Shown piece after piece: positions 35,243 through 45,531 of a stretch of 64,000 nt of DNA. Position 1 is the stretch's first letter. Each line of letters opens with the position of its first letter. Origin of the DNA: Nostoc linckia z4 (lineage in GTDB: Bacteria > Cyanobacteriota > Cyanobacteriia > Cyanobacteriales > Nostocaceae); NCBI RefSeq assembly GCF_002608075.1, contig NZ_LAHA01000037.1, positions 1 to 64,000 on the forward strand, read 5' to 3'. A program made the translations under genes and the position numbers. The notes under the pieces were generated by a model. The model was not told the origin of the DNA, did no database searches, and saw only the letters and a list, made by a program, of their open reading frames with translations.

Positions 35243-37930
35243 TTACGAATTCCGCACAGTGCTAGTAGCCTTCAACTTAGGATAAGCAATGCGCTTGTGA
35301 TTAAATTGCTGCCAAACATCCACAAATATCTGAGCAATTTTTGACATTTCTTCCCGCGTTAACCCAGAATCTATGAGTTGATTGTCTTGCCATCTGGCAC
35401 GCAAAATATTGTTCAGCATTGTTAAAGCTTGTTCTACGGAGACATCTTTAGCCGATCGCTTTTCTTCTCCTTCACCTACCTTGCTTCCCTTCACTGGTAG
35501 CGGACGTTTACTAGATGCTTCGAGCGATCGCAGCGCCGCTTCGCAAGCATCCGCCAGCATGACAATTCCTGTTTCCCGTGACTGGGGAATCGGCCCGTCG
35601 TAGCGGAAATCTGCTTCATTTACCCTTACATTTGGATCTTCTTGAGCCATTTGCTGGGCTTGGTGATAAAAATAAGCAATCAGCATTGTTCCCTGATGTT
35701 CTGGAATAAAAGCTTGAATTGCTGTAGGTAAAAGGTGTTTACGCGCCATCACCAACCCTTCACTGACGTGCTTTTTGATAATTTCTGCACTTTTCCAAGG
35801 GTCTTTAATTTCTGTATCGTGTTTATTTGGCCCCCCCATTTGATTTTCAATAAATCCCAGAGGGTCGTGCATTTTTCCGATATCATGGTACAATGCACCG
35901 GCTCTGACTAATTCAACATTGCATCCTAATTGTTTGGCAGCAGCTTCAGCCAGGGTAGCCACAAATAGCGTGTGTTGAAAAGTTCCCGGAGTTTCAGTGG
36001 CAAGTCTTTTCAATAAAGGACGGTTTGGGTTTGCCAACTCTGCAAGGCGGATGGGAGTGACTAAATCAAAAAATCTTTCCAAATAAGGACTCAAACCTAA
36101 AGCGATGACACTCCAAACAAAGCCTGACGAAGCAAATAACCCTGCTTCTCGGAGGACGATATACCAAGTTGAACCAAATACTTGGCCAATTAAGACTTTG
36201 ACAATCAAGTAAATACCGCCTTGAGTTAAAGCGATAGCCACGCCTAATAAAGCCAATTCCTCACGCGATCGCAGTCTTTGGGCGATGCAACTACCTAAGA
36301 TTCCTCCGCCTACACCAGCTAAAAGCGCAGCTTTGCTCATATCCAAGCTGATGGCTAATATTGGTGACAGCAGTGCCACAACTGTCAATCCCAAAGTATG
36401 GCCGTAGAAGCTACCCAACAGTAAACCAAGGGCACTCCAAGTAGTGTAGGGCAATCCCATAACGATGACTCCTGGTACACTCAAAGTGAGGAGTAACACC
36501 AATAGGCGATCGCGTTGTCGTAATTGGCAATCAATATGTCGTTCTACCCAGACAAAAATGCCAATGGCAACAGTAATAATGCATCCTAATTTCACCAATT
36601 CCACCCACTTCACTTGACGGCGAATCAGGTGATAATGCTGTAATACCTCAAAATCCCAGGCACTAATCTGCTCTCCTTGTTTGACAATCACCTGACCTTG
36701 CCGTACAGTTTCCATCACAGGTGACACCCCAGCGGCAGCTTTTTGAGCTTTTTCTCTGGTTTTTTCCTCATCTTTTTGCAGATTTGGCTGAAGTACAGCT
36801 AATAAGACTTTGCTGGCTAATGGTTCGGCATCTTCTGGGACAAAGGTCTGGATTTGTAAGTTGATTGCATCTTGTAGGATATTTTGTGGTAGTCCTTGGG
36901 GAATGCCTTGAGTGAGAATCCGCTCTGCACTTTGATGGATTCCCAATTGTGTATTTTCCCAGTTAGCATCTGACAAGTTTAAGAGCAAAGATTCCTCATA
37001 TATTGTTTCAGGGCTAACACTCTCCAACTGTAAGAGTTTTGCAGTAGCTTGAGTGTATTTTTGACGTGCTGCGGAAATTTGGGCAATCAGTGAGGCAAAG
37101 CTTTTCTCAGAATTTGTCAGTTGGTAAGCTTCTAGTTCTTTTATTGCTTGAATAGAGTCAGTGTTTTGACTGACTTCGCTCCAAAGAGAATTTTCTTTGG
37201 CTGGTATTTGATTGGGTACAGCAGCGCTTCGTCCTGTGATTTTTCGTTGCTGGTTTCGATGATTTTCGAGAGCTAGTATCACTGCTTGCCATTCCGACTC
37301 AGAACAAGAACGGAGGTAGTGCTGGCTAAATTGAGACAAAGCTGTAGTATCAAAAAACGGAAAGGCTCCTGCAATGGTACGAATTTCATTACCATCATCT
37401 AGAAGTTTTTGTAAATTTTCATTGATGCGATCGTTGATTTGTACATTAATCATCAATACTGCTATAAAGCCTTTACTAGCAGCTCTACGCTCAGCTTCGG
37501 TTTTTTTCTTATCTTCAATGCTATCTGTATACGGCGCTCTAATTGTCTGTGGTGCTGGATTTCCAATTTGTATTTGAGTTTGGTTGTATAATCTATTACC
37601 AATTACACCTGTAAGAGATACTATAGCGATCGCTAAAATGACAAAGCAACGCTTTCCATGTATCCAGTTGCAAACAACTGTATAAATAGTACTGTGAGTG
37701 TTAGCTGATTTTGCCATTAAATTTAGCGCTCTTTTTTGTTTTTGGCGATCGCTTTTGTCATTGCTTTTTGAGACAAACAAGATTACATTTCTGAAGATAG
37801 CTTTTACAAGTTCCCTTCTATGGCTTGTGCCTTTAAATAGCTTTCCTTTACGGCGTAGCAATCTGTACCATCGCCGCCAGTAAGACAATTGCTGGGTCAA
37901 GAACTGCAAAAATGGCTCTGTGGTTTTCAT
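35243..37930 (-). CDS. 7TM-HD membrane phosphohydrolase (PgpH/YqfF type)
   Basis: 895 residues from ATG 37930; a TTG start five codons upstream is possible. After a cytoplasmic basic N-terminus and one membrane segment (CFVILAIAIVSLTGVI) comes a large extracytoplasmic region (about 130-440), then seven membrane helices (about 455-640) and a cytoplasmic HD domain (TFQHTLFVATLAEAAA, GALYHDIGKM, IPEHQGT, MLADACEAALRS). This is the 7TMR-HDED/7TM-HD layout of PgpH, which cleaves the second messenger c-di-AMP. It is slightly longer at the N-terminus than firmicute members. It probably links osmotic or light signals to c-di-AMP levels. Confidence 0.92.
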   Translation of the reverse strand: MKTTEPFLQFLTQQLSYWRRWYRLLRRKGKLFKGTSHRRELVKAIFRNVILFVSKSNDKSDRQKQKRALNLMAKSANTHSTIYTVVCNWIHGKRCFVILAIAIVSLTGVIGNRLYNQTQIQIGNPAPQTIRAPYTDSIEDKKKTEAERRAASKGFIAVLMINVQINDRINENLQKLLDDGNEIRTIAGAFPFFDTTALSQFSQHYLRSCSESEWQAVILALENHRNQQRKITGRSAAVPNQIPAKENSLWSEVSQNTDSIQAIKELEAYQLTNSEKSFASLIAQISAARQKYTQATAKLLQLESVSPETIYEESLLLNLSDANWENTQLGIHQSAERILTQGIPQGLPQNILQDAINLQIQTFVPEDAEPLASKVLLAVLQPNLQKDEEKTREKAQKAAAGVSPVMETVRQGQVIVKQGEQISAWDFEVLQHYHLIRRQVKWVELVKLGCIITVAIGIFVWVERHIDCQLRQRDRLLVLLLTLSVPGVIVMGLPYTTWSALGLLLGSFYGHTLGLTVVALLSPILAISLDMSKAALLAGVGGGILGSCIAQRLRSREELALLGVAIALTQGGIYLIVKVLIGQVFGSTWYIVLREAGLFASSGFVWSVIALGLSPYLERFFDLVTPIRLAELANPNRPLLKRLATETPGTFQHTLFVATLAEAAAKQLGCNVELVRAGALYHDIGKMHDPLGFIENQMGGPNKHDTEIKDPWKSAEIIKKHVSEGLVMARKHLLPTAIQAFIPEHQGTMLIAYFYHQAQQMAQEDPNVRVNEADFRYDGPIPQSRETGIVMLADACEAALRSLEASSKRPLPVKGSKVGEGEEKRSAKDVSVEQALTMLNNILRARWQDNQLIDSGLTREEMSKIAQIFVDVWQQFNHKRIAYPKLKATSTVRNS

Positions 37931-38039
37931 TATCTCTGCCTGCAATTGCTGACTTTGATAAGTTAACGATGTTGATTTTTCCAGAATGGTTAAATCTATC
38001 CTTGGGAACCCTAAGCAAACAAGGGGGCTAGACCATCAG

Positions 38040-38190
38040 CATTTAACTTTAAAGTTTTTGCAGCCATGCAATCACGGTAGGGCTACCGGAAGTTAAAGCT
38101 TGAAAAAAGAACCACCTCTGGCTTGAGTAACGCCGTTGAAGCTAGAATCTCCTGTTGTTGTAGGCACAAGAGTGTCAATTAAGTTTCTGA
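38040..38190 (+). pseudogene. Possible relic of an IS200/IS605-type tnpB 3' end
   Basis: One plus frame reads G-Y-R-K-L-K-L-E-K-R-T-T-S-G-L-S-N-A-V-E-A-R-I-S with stops on either side, followed by a CTCCTG...CAAGAG hairpin-like end and GTGTCAA. This resembles the end of cyanobacterial TnpB genes from memory. There is no catalytic part. The rest of the 37931-38455 gap shows no gene. Confidence 0.3.
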
Positions 38191-38455
38191 ACTTTAGAGC
38201 GTCAGCCCTAATGATAAGTTTTCAACCGAACATAAAGTCAGCGGCTTCAAACCTGGTTATATGAAACTTGAATGTTCATTAGCTTAGCTCAAGACAAAAC
38301 AATCATCAGGAAATTTAGATCTGCCGCTACTACTGCAACTACGGTTGCGGAAGTTAGCTACAGAAACAAATCGAGGGTTTACTGAAAAATATTAGTATAG
38401 GATACTTTCAATATTGCGAGTTTGGCATCCGCACTGTTGTTCGCTGAAAATAGTA

Positions 38456-39394
38456 TTAACGCAACCGAATAACACGAGGAGCTGCGTAAACTGAAAGCAA
38501 AGCTGCCTTGGAGATGGCACATTCCTCCTCTGTTAACTTTTTAGGATCTAAGCGGATGCTATTATACAATCCAGACCACACAGCCACAAGTGCATCAGCC
38601 AATTCTAACATTTCCTCAAAGCTTGTTAATTCGGACGTTGGAGAGTTGTTTTCTAAAAACAAGACTCGCCAATTTAAAGGCATTCCTGCTGTAGTGTTAT
38701 ACGCACCTGATAAAGCAGCTGTAATTACACCCGTAGAGTATGCTGTGGGATGCGTGGCTTGTTGTTTGGAATCACCTTTGTGAGTCGCTCGCAAAACTGC
38801 AAGACGAAAGTCTTCTAATGTACTCAGAAAACAATAAAATGCGATGGCAATTGTGTTACTGAGCGTTTCTTTACCAGTAAACTCAGCTTGTACCCTTTCT
38901 AATCCAGCGCCTTGTGCTAGTAAATTCTGAATTCTTAATAATTTTTTCGGTATTGAGGTAGGCGTTTCTTGCAGGAAGGCAATTATTTCGGGAATCAGTG
39001 TCAGGGGATCGAGTTTTTCAGTCAAAGCCAAAGCAATGGTATATCCTACTGCTAAGGTTCCATCCCTAACTACTGGATCTTCACCCCAGATTTTTAGGAG
39101 ACTTAGCAAGTTTTTTCGTAACTTAATTGGATTTTCATGATAAAAAAGTGCCACTGGTAATGTGGCAATAATTATCTCTGTTGGAGTTAAATCAAGAGAA
39201 GCTTGTTGTTGACGGGCTATCCAATCATCTATATCTAATCTACCCAAGTTAATTAAACTTTGGGTACCGAGAATTGCCATTCTACCAAAATTGGGGTAGT
39301 TCTGAGGCTCTATTCCACCACCAGAGGTTACACTTCCTCCCAGGAATGCTCCGAATAAAGTACCTCTAAACCGACTGATAAGAGAGTAACGCAT
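38456..39394 (-). CDS. ADP-ribosylglycohydrolase-like protein, metal site degenerate
   Basis: 312 residues, all-helical. The start (RFRGTLFGAFLGGSV) and the late PTAYSTGVITAALSGAYNTTAG follow the ADP-ribosyl-glycohydrolase pattern. The usual Asp residues (an N-terminal D-D pair, and D-T-D before the second glycine segment) are not present. It therefore may bind rather than cleave, or may use other residues. Length is right for the family. It stands alone upstream of aroQ's downstream repeats. Family confidence is moderate. Confidence 0.65.
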   Translation of the reverse strand: MRYSLISRFRGTLFGAFLGGSVTSGGGIEPQNYPNFGRMAILGTQSLINLGRLDIDDWIARQQQASLDLTPTEIIIATLPVALFYHENPIKLRKNLLSLLKIWGEDPVVRDGTLAVGYTIALALTEKLDPLTLIPEIIAFLQETPTSIPKKLLRIQNLLAQGAGLERVQAEFTGKETLSNTIAIAFYCFLSTLEDFRLAVLRATHKGDSKQQATHPTAYSTGVITAALSGAYNTTAGMPLNWRVLFLENNSPTSELTSFEEMLELADALVAVWSGLYNSIRLDPKKLTEEECAISKAALLSVYAAPRVIRLR

Positions 39395-39524
39395 TAAATA
39401 AAGCTAGGAGTGAGGAGTTAATTATCAAAATTTATAATTCCTGACTTTGCTATCAAGATTTTAACTTCTAACTCTTAAATAACTCTTAAATAATTCACTA
39501 GTGCTTGTAAGCCCAACACCATCC

Positions 39525-39606
39525 ATATCTTAACTCCAAACTCCAAACTCCAAACTCCAAACGCCTAACTCCTAACTCCTAACTCCTAACTCCTAACTCC
39601 TAACTC
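39525..39606. repeat. Heptamer tandem repeats
   Basis: ACTCCAA units (about 39533-39560) change into CTAACTC units (about 39563-39606) that run into the stop codon of aroQ, so the last aroQ codons are part of the repeat. Confidence 0.88.
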
Positions 39607-40057
39607 TTAAATAATTTACCAAAGCTTGTAAGCCCAACAAGTAACTTTGATGGCCAAAACCACTGATTTGACCAATTGCTACTGGGGCTATGTAAGAATA
39701 ATGGCGGAAATCTTCCCGACGATAAATATTACTTAGATGTACTTCTACTGTAGGCAAGTTTACGGCAGCGATCGCATCTCGCAATGCCACACTTGTGTGG
39801 GTATATGCCCCTGCATTAATTAAAATTCCTTGATGTTGCCCCCATGCTTGATGAATAGCATCCACCAAAATTCCTTCATGATTCGACTGCAAGGGAAAAA
39901 TTTTCGCCTGTAATTTTAATCCTTCTTCTTCTAACAGGCGGTTAATTTCCGCTAATGTCAACGAGCCATAAATTCCTGGTTCTCGCTGTCCTAGCAAGTT
40001 TAAGTTTGGCCCGTGCAGTGCCAGAATACTTAAGGGTTCTAAAGTCGAGCTTACCAC
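39593..40057 (-). CDS. aroQ: Type II 3-dehydroquinate dehydratase
   Basis: 154 residues from GTG 40057. It dehydrates 3-dehydroquinate in the shikimate pathway. Seen: [20 protein letters not shown] (active-site loop with Tyr), [52 protein letters not shown] and [15 protein letters not shown], all family hallmarks. Normal length. It is preceded 11 bases upstream by a small reading frame that is probably co-transcribed, and its 3' end merges with heptamer repeats. Confidence 0.95.
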   Translation of the reverse strand: MVSSTLEPLSILALHGPNLNLLGQREPGIYGSLTLAEINRLLEEEGLKLQAKIFPLQSNHEGILVDAIHQAWGQHQGILINAGAYTHTSVALRDAIAAVNLPTVEVHLSNIYRREDFRHYSYIAPVAIGQISGFGHQSYLLGLQALVNYLRVRS

Positions 40058-40068
40058 TTTCGGGGCTA

Positions 40069-40206
40069 CTAGCGACGGCGTGAGCGATCGTTCACAGGAA
40101 TCGGAATCAGTTCCGGTTCCGGCTCAACCTCTGGCCCTAAAAGGCTCTCAATTAGCCTGCGTGCTAATTCCTTAAGCTTTTCTAGCACCTTTTCTATATA
40201 GTCCAT
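40069..40206 (-). CDS. Small acidic-basic peptide upstream of aroQ
   Basis: 45 residues from ATG 40206 ([18 protein letters not shown]), an amphipathic helix followed by a Pro/Glu-rich stretch ([14 protein letters not shown]) and an Arg tail. AGGAG lies ten bases before the ATG. It ends 11 bases before aroQ. It could be a real small protein or a leader that couples translation to aroQ. No family recognised. Confidence 0.5.
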   Translation of the reverse strand: MDYIEKVLEKLKELARRLIESLLGPEVEPEPELIPIPVNDRSRRR

Positions 40207-40554
40207 GAACTGACCGCTCCTGAGATACTACCTCAATTTTGATTAACAATTACGCATTAAGTTGCGTACTTTTGCACCTCTAGCTTTTAACGTAGCTCAT
40301 ACACAATCCCGTTTTTGGGACATTAGCCACTTCTAAAATTTGGGGTTGTGTTTTCCCATACTTTTTAGAGTATCACACTTGCAACCTATAGAACTGCATC
40401 CTACCAGGGATGGGTATCTAGGGTCAAGAGTCAAGGGGAGCTGCTAATTTATCAAGCTAAAATCTGCTGGTTACAGATTGGGGGATGGATCAAGAAAATT
40501 TTGAACTTTGCAAGGTTGCTCAGTAAATTATCCAAAATCTCAAATCTTCAATTG
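40207..40554. other. Intergenic region between topA and the aroQ leader gene
   Basis: 348 bases. It probably holds the promoter of the aroQ unit, but no consensus pair was assigned. CCCGTTTTTGGGAC near 40307 is a minor palindrome. No gene seen. Confidence 0.4.
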
Positions 40555-43221
40555 TTAGCCTTCCGCCGTCTTTTTCTTCGTCGCTGTGGTCGATGACTTC
40601 GCTGTTGACTTAGATGCAGTTGACTTAGATTTAGAAGTTGTTGATTTTGTAGTTTTGCGAGTGGATTTTCCTGTCCCAGCTTTAGCAGCCAACAATTCCA
40701 AAGCCATAGCCAGCGTTATATCTTCTACAGATTGACCCTCTGGGATTCTGGCATTAGTTTTGCCATGCTTGATGTAAGGGCCATAGGGGCCGTCGTAGAT
40801 ATTCACTGGGTCGTCGTCTTCTGGATGTGTACCCAATTCGCGTAAAGCTGCCTTGGACTTGCTGTTGGTGGAACTGCGTCCCTTTTTTGGCTCGGATAAT
40901 AACTCCAATGCACGTTCCAGGGTGACTGTCAATACATTATCTCCAGCTTTCAGGGAGCGATAATCTTTTCCTTCCTTACCCTGGTCGTGAACGATATAGG
41001 GGCCAAAGCGTCCCAAACTCGCTTGAATTTTGCTGCCAGTAACTGGATGAGTTCCTAATGTCCGGGGTAGTGCTAACAGACCAACAGCCATTTCCAGGGT
41101 AACGTTTTCTGGGGTGACGCCTTTGGGTAGAGAAGCTTGTTTCGGTTTGGGATTTTCCTCGGACTTGTCCCCTAATTGGACATAAGGGCCATAGGCACCA
41201 ATTTTCACATAAATTGGTTCGCCAGTTTCGGGATGGCGTCCTACTTGGTCTGGGCCGGTGGTTTTTTGCCGCAGCAATACTTCTACCTGTTTGGGGTCGA
41301 GGTCAGCTGGTGTCAAGTCTTTGGGAATTGAGGCAGTGACAACACCTTCACCATTTTCAACTTCAATGTAAGGGCCATATTTACCAATGCGGACTTTGGC
41401 TGCTAAATTTTCCAGTTCTACAGTTCTAGCTTTAGAGGCGTCAATTTGGCTTTCCTGTTCCTTGACTAGGGTTTCTAGACCTTTGTCTCCCAAATAAAAT
41501 TCCTGGAGGTAGGGCAGCCATTTAGCTTCACCTGTGGCGATGTCGTCGAGGGTTTGCTCCATTTTTGAGGTAAAGCTGGGATCGACGATATCGGGGAAAT
41601 GTTTTTCCAGCAAGTCGGTGACGGCGAAAGCAGTGAAGGTGGGTATAAGGGCGTTATTCACCAATTGGGCATAACCCTTGTCGATGATAGTGCCAATGAT
41701 GCTGGCGTAGGTACTGGGACGACCGATACCTTCACTTTCTAAGGTTTTTACTAGAGTCGCTTCGGTGTACCTAGCTGGGGGTTGAGTTTCGTGACCAACG
41801 GCTTCTAGTTCAGTACAATTGGGGCGATCGCCCACTTTCAGGCTAGGTAAAATTACTTCTTGGTCTTCCAGTGCTGCTTCTGGGTCGTCTGAGCCTTCAA
41901 CGTAAGCGCGTAAATATCCCGGAAATTCAATGCGCTTACCAGAAGAACGAAAACCAGCGTCTTCCACTTGCAATTGTACGGAAATTTGGGTTTGCCGAGA
42001 ATCAGCCATTTGGCAAGCCACAGTACGCTTCCAAATTAAATCGTAGACAGCGAGTTCGCGACCGCCCAAACCGGTTTCTTGGGGGGTGCGGAAAGTGCTA
42101 CCTGCGGGACGAATTGCTTCGTGGGCTTCCTGTGCGCCTTTGGATTTGGTGGTGTATTGCCTTGGTTGGGGGCTGAGATATCGCTGACCGTAAAGTTTTT
42201 CTACACAACTTCTAGCAGCGGCGATCGCTTGATCTGACAAATGTACCGAATCTGTCCGCATATAGGTAATATACCCCTGTTCGTACAAATTCTGGGCAAT
42301 TCGCATCGTATCGCGGGCTGAGAGGCGCAGTTTCCGGTTAGATTCTTGTTGTAGGGTCGAGGTAGTGAACGGTGGTGCTGGTTTACGCGTTACTGGGCGT
42401 TCTTCGATGTCAGTGACACTCCAAGTTTTCCCAGTCAGGCGTTCTTTCAGGGCTAGGGCTTGTTCTTCATTGAGTAACAAGACATTGCGACCTTGGACAA
42501 TTTGTCCGGTTGCAGGGTCAAAATCGCCGCCACTAGCGATTTTGCTTCCTCCTAGCGTCACCAACTGGGCAGCAAAGGGTGTTTTATCCTTTTCTAAACT
42601 AGCTTTTAAATCCCAGTAAGTACCTTCATGGAAAGCCCGACGCTGGCGTTCCTTGCTCACCAAAAGTCGCACCGCTACAGACTGCACCCGCCCAGCAGAT
42701 AATCCCCAGGCGATTTTTTTCCATAGCAACGGAGACAAAGTATAACCCACTAATCGGTCTAAGATTCGCCGCGTTTCTTGGGCGCGAACCAACTGCTCAT
42801 CGATATTGCGGCAGTTTTTCAGCGCTTTTTTGATGGCATCTTGAGTAATTTCGTGAAACACCATCCGCTTAGTCGGAACTTTCGGCTTCAGCAATTGGTA
42901 TAAATGCCAACTAATGCTTTCACCTTCCCGGTCTTCGTCTGTTGCCAGAATCAGCTCATCTGCATCTTTAAGTGCATCCTTGAGCTGAGTGACAATTTTC
43001 TTTTTGTCTTTCGGGACAACATATACCGGTTCAAAGTCGGCGTCCACATTTACCCCTAGCTGCGCCCATTTTTCCCCTTTGACGGCGGCGGGAATTTCAG
43101 TAGCCGACTGGGGGAGGTCACGTACATGACCCATAGACGCCTCTACCTTATAGTCTGATGGCAAGTAGTTGCGAATGGTACGAGCTTTGGTTGGAGATTC
43201 GACGATGACGAGAGTTGACAT
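40555..43221 (-). CDS. topA: DNA topoisomerase I
   Basis: 888 residues. It relaxes negative supercoils. The Toprim domain is at the N-terminus ([32 protein letters not shown]) and the catalytic Tyr lies in [14 protein letters not shown]. The core ends near residue 580. Instead of zinc fingers it has four or so C-terminal repeats around [24 protein letters not shown] and GPYGPYIK, then a Lys/Ser/Thr-rich tail that probably binds DNA. This is the standard cyanobacterial form. Monocistronic. Confidence 0.97.
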   Translation of the reverse strand: MSTLVIVESPTKARTIRNYLPSDYKVEASMGHVRDLPQSATEIPAAVKGEKWAQLGVNVDADFEPVYVVPKDKKKIVTQLKDALKDADELILATDEDREGESISWHLYQLLKPKVPTKRMVFHEITQDAIKKALKNCRNIDEQLVRAQETRRILDRLVGYTLSPLLWKKIAWGLSAGRVQSVAVRLLVSKERQRRAFHEGTYWDLKASLEKDKTPFAAQLVTLGGSKIASGGDFDPATGQIVQGRNVLLLNEEQALALKERLTGKTWSVTDIEERPVTRKPAPPFTTSTLQQESNRKLRLSARDTMRIAQNLYEQGYITYMRTDSVHLSDQAIAAARSCVEKLYGQRYLSPQPRQYTTKSKGAQEAHEAIRPAGSTFRTPQETGLGGRELAVYDLIWKRTVACQMADSRQTQISVQLQVEDAGFRSSGKRIEFPGYLRAYVEGSDDPEAALEDQEVILPSLKVGDRPNCTELEAVGHETQPPARYTEATLVKTLESEGIGRPSTYASIIGTIIDKGYAQLVNNALIPTFTAFAVTDLLEKHFPDIVDPSFTSKMEQTLDDIATGEAKWLPYLQEFYLGDKGLETLVKEQESQIDASKARTVELENLAAKVRIGKYGPYIEVENGEGVVTASIPKDLTPADLDPKQVEVLLRQKTTGPDQVGRHPETGEPIYVKIGAYGPYVQLGDKSEENPKPKQASLPKGVTPENVTLEMAVGLLALPRTLGTHPVTGSKIQASLGRFGPYIVHDQGKEGKDYRSLKAGDNVLTVTLERALELLSEPKKGRSSTNSKSKAALRELGTHPEDDDPVNIYDGPYGPYIKHGKTNARIPEGQSVEDITLAMALELLAAKAGTGKSTRKTTKSTTSKSKSTASKSTAKSSTTATKKKTAEG

Positions 43222-43720
43222 GGAAATTTCAAAAAAAAGAATAGCTGCTAAGCTAAACAGTCAAATTGAGGTAATTTTTACAAATTGTCAAGATAAAACG
43301 TCACGCTTAGGGCGGTGATTTAATCCTCACACAAACTGCCCGCTTGGGAGAAAATCCACCCTAAGTTAGGGTACAGTCCTTCCCAGAGTATAGGAGAGGG
43401 AAAGCTAGATGTGAATTTCCAGCTATTTCAATCTTTAACTTATCTATCGCATAATTGGCGAGTAGAGTTTTTAAAATACTCCGCAAGGGGAGTAAGGGAG
43501 TGGGGAGTGTGGGGAGTGTGGGGGGATGGGGGAGTGTGGGGAGAGAGAGGGGAAAGATTTCTTTTCCATCTTCTTCATCCTCCCACACCTCCCACACCTC
43601 CCACACCTCCCACACCTCCCACACCCCCAATGCCCAATTATTAAGAGCTTGTGCCAAAATTAAACCAAACTCAAGCAAAAAAGCGAAGTGGGTTTATGCC
43701 CATGTCAGGAAAGCAAAATC
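43222..43720. other. Intergenic region with snap-back repeat
   Basis: 499 bases between divergent genes. The inverted GGAGTGTGGG/CCCACACCTCC repeat fills 43486-43630, and reading frames crossing it are repeat artefacts. Nothing else was recognised. Confidence 0.6.
43486..43630. repeat. Snap-back G-rich/C-rich tandem repeat
   Basis: GGGAGTGTGGGGAGTGTGGG units on the left face CCTCCCACACCTCCCACACC units on the right across a short spacer (about 43556-43577). The arms are complementary. Same design as 3279-3401. Confidence 0.9.
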
Positions 43721-44014
43721 ATGCTACCAATTCGTCAAGGTGATGTCATATTATTGCCGGTGCAGCAGGTTGAAGGACAAAAAATACCTCATCTAACTTT
43801 GGCAGAAGGCGAAGTTACGGGTCATAAACATCGAATTACTGAAGGCAAGGCAGAATTGTACGAGAAAGATAGCACGCTCTATTTACGTATTTTTTCTGAC
43901 TCGGCATTGCTAGCTCATGAGGAGCATAAAGCTATTTCAATTCCCCAAGGTGACTGGATGGTGAAAATTCAGCGAGAATACGAGCCTGAAGGTTGGCGTT
44001 ATGTCGCTGATTGA
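43721..44014 (+). CDS. Small protein of unknown function, partner of the DUF6745 gene
   Basis: 97 residues from ATG 43721 (MLPIRQGDVILLPVQQ); an 11-residue upstream extension has no support. It is predicted to be mostly beta. Conserved-looking parts are HLTLAEGEVTGHKHRI and the end IPQGDWMVKIQREYEPEGWRYVAD. The gene overlaps the next start by 14 bases, so the two products are translationally coupled. I do not recognise its biochemical role. Confidence 0.78.
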   Translation: MLPIRQGDVILLPVQQVEGQKIPHLTLAEGEVTGHKHRITEGKAELYEKDSTLYLRIFSDSALLAHEEHKAISIPQGDWMVKIQREYEPEGWRYVAD

Positions 44015-45068
44015 AAAGTTAACGCCTGAGCAAGAGGCTTTGATTCCAGTTTATCGGGAGAAGTGGCGGAAGATTGCACTTTCAACTGAGCGAATTGATA
44101 GAGAGAAAGCGGCGGAAGTTGTTAAAGCTGCTTATAAAAGTATGGACTTCGATGAGCCTAAAATTCTATTTTATGATAGTCCTTATGCAGCTTTGAAAGA
44201 ATTTATGCTGCAATTAGATAACTCTTTATTTAACCAGAAAGCTTACAAGTTTCGAGAAAAATTTTTATTTCCAATACTAGATGAGATAGAAAACCAAATA
44301 GCAAATAAAGAGTTAGAAATTTTCATTAAACAAGAAATAATTGTAAATTCAATACTTGATATATGTGATATATATGCTTGGATTTTATCGAAAGAATTCG
44401 ATCAATCTTTGTATATCTTTTATGAAAACTTCGATCTTAGTATTTATAACTTAAATTATATATCACCAGAACTATTGCTTGGTGAAGTTATTTGTATTGA
44501 TTTCTGTATATCTGAATTAAAATGGAATGTCTCTCAACAACTTTGGTTAATCTTACAAAATCTAATGAAAAATTGTGGTTGGATTTTTCCAGATAAGAAT
44601 ATAGCCATTATATGCGATCGCCCCCTTCACTTGCGCTTCGACAATCAAAATCGCCTCCACGCTGAAGGCGAACCCGCAATAGAGTATGCTGATGGATTTA
44701 GCCTCTACTCCTACCACGGCGTAACCTTGCCTGAAAAATACGGTAAAGTTCACCCAAAGCAATGGCAACCTCAATGGCTTTTATCAGAGGAAAACGCCGA
44801 ACTACGTCGAGTCTTAATTCAAGGTATTGGTTACGCTCGAATTTGCCAAGAATTACAAGCTATTGAATTAGATACTTGGGCTGAATACACACTATTAAAA
44901 ATTGATGCTGATGTTGATGAAGAACCAATTTATTTATTAAAAATGGTTTGCCCAAGTACAGGCTTTATTCACGCCTTGCGAGTTCCGCCAAATATTAACT
45001 CAGCGCGTGAAGCGATTCGCTGGGTAAATTGGGGAGTAGATGCAGAGGAATTTGGCGTGCAAACATAA
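44001..45068 (+). CDS. DUF6745-like protein
   Basis: 355 residues. It starts MSLIEKLTPEQEALIPVYREKW and has a conserved-looking C-terminal domain: DGFSLYSYHGVTLPEKY, AELRRVLIQGIGYARICQEL, LLKIDADVDEEPIYLLKMVCPSTG and ALRVPPNINSAREAIRWVNWG. I recognise this as the DUF6745 type. No enzymatic motif was identified. It overlaps the upstream 97-residue gene, and a decayed copy of its 3' end follows at 45170-45301. The middle (about 100-180) is AT-rich and looks less conserved. Confidence 0.75.
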   Translation: MSLIEKLTPEQEALIPVYREKWRKIALSTERIDREKAAEVVKAAYKSMDFDEPKILFYDSPYAALKEFMLQLDNSLFNQKAYKFREKFLFPILDEIENQIANKELEIFIKQEIIVNSILDICDIYAWILSKEFDQSLYIFYENFDLSIYNLNYISPELLLGEVICIDFCISELKWNVSQQLWLILQNLMKNCGWIFPDKNIAIICDRPLHLRFDNQNRLHAEGEPAIEYADGFSLYSYHGVTLPEKYGKVHPKQWQPQWLLSEENAELRRVLIQGIGYARICQELQAIELDTWAEYTLLKIDADVDEEPIYLLKMVCPSTGFIHALRVPPNINSAREAIRWVNWGVDAEEFGVQT

Positions 45069-45169
45069 GACTACTTCAGGGACTCTCTCCATTGATAAAT
45101 TGTTACTCATCTAAAAAATCCCAATTAACCTGAATATATCATTCAATTAAATTCCAAAAACACACATTA

Positions 45170-45301
45170 TTAAAAGTGACTTGCCCAAGTACAGGCTTGA
45201 TTCACGCCTTGCGAGTTCTACCTACCAAAAAATCAGACTATGAAGCAATTTGCTGGATAGAATAAGTAATATAACCCAAGGAATTTGCAGTACAAACCTG
45301 A
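45170..45301 (+). pseudogene. Decayed copy of the DUF6745 C-terminus
   Basis: Reads L-L-K-V-T-C-P-S-T-G-L-I-H-A-L-R-V, then S-D-Y-E-A-I-C-W-I-E, stop codons, and P-K-E-F-A-V-Q-T before TGA. Each part aligns with the last 45 residues of the intact gene 100 bases upstream. It has no start. The remaining gap to 45531 holds the leader of the RRM gene. Confidence 0.8.
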
Positions 45302-45531
45302 TTTGAGCAATCAACAGTAAGGTAAGAAATATAAATAGTAAGTATAGAGAAAAACGATGGATTTTACCATACATGAGGACAAATGCACGAATTTGGGCTT
45401 GGCCAAATGGAAAGTTATGGTAGGATAATTTTGGAGAAGTTAAGTTCGGCGATACGAATCTTGTTTTTAGTAATAATTGCAAGCGGCTCTCCGGATAAAC
45501 ATCTCTGCATCAATGGATTCTGGAGAGTTTC

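Noticed and set aside
38020-38280. Possible c-di-AMP riboswitch near the PgpH-type gene
   Set aside because: GGGAACCC and GGTAGGGCTACC words drew attention, but they are on the strand opposite to the gene and the order of conserved blocks does not fit.
43361-43796. Frames on both strands between topA and the small gene at 43721
   Set aside because: They consist of Val-Trp-Glu or Thr-Pro-Pro repeats translated from the tandem array; no ribosome site and no non-repeat content.
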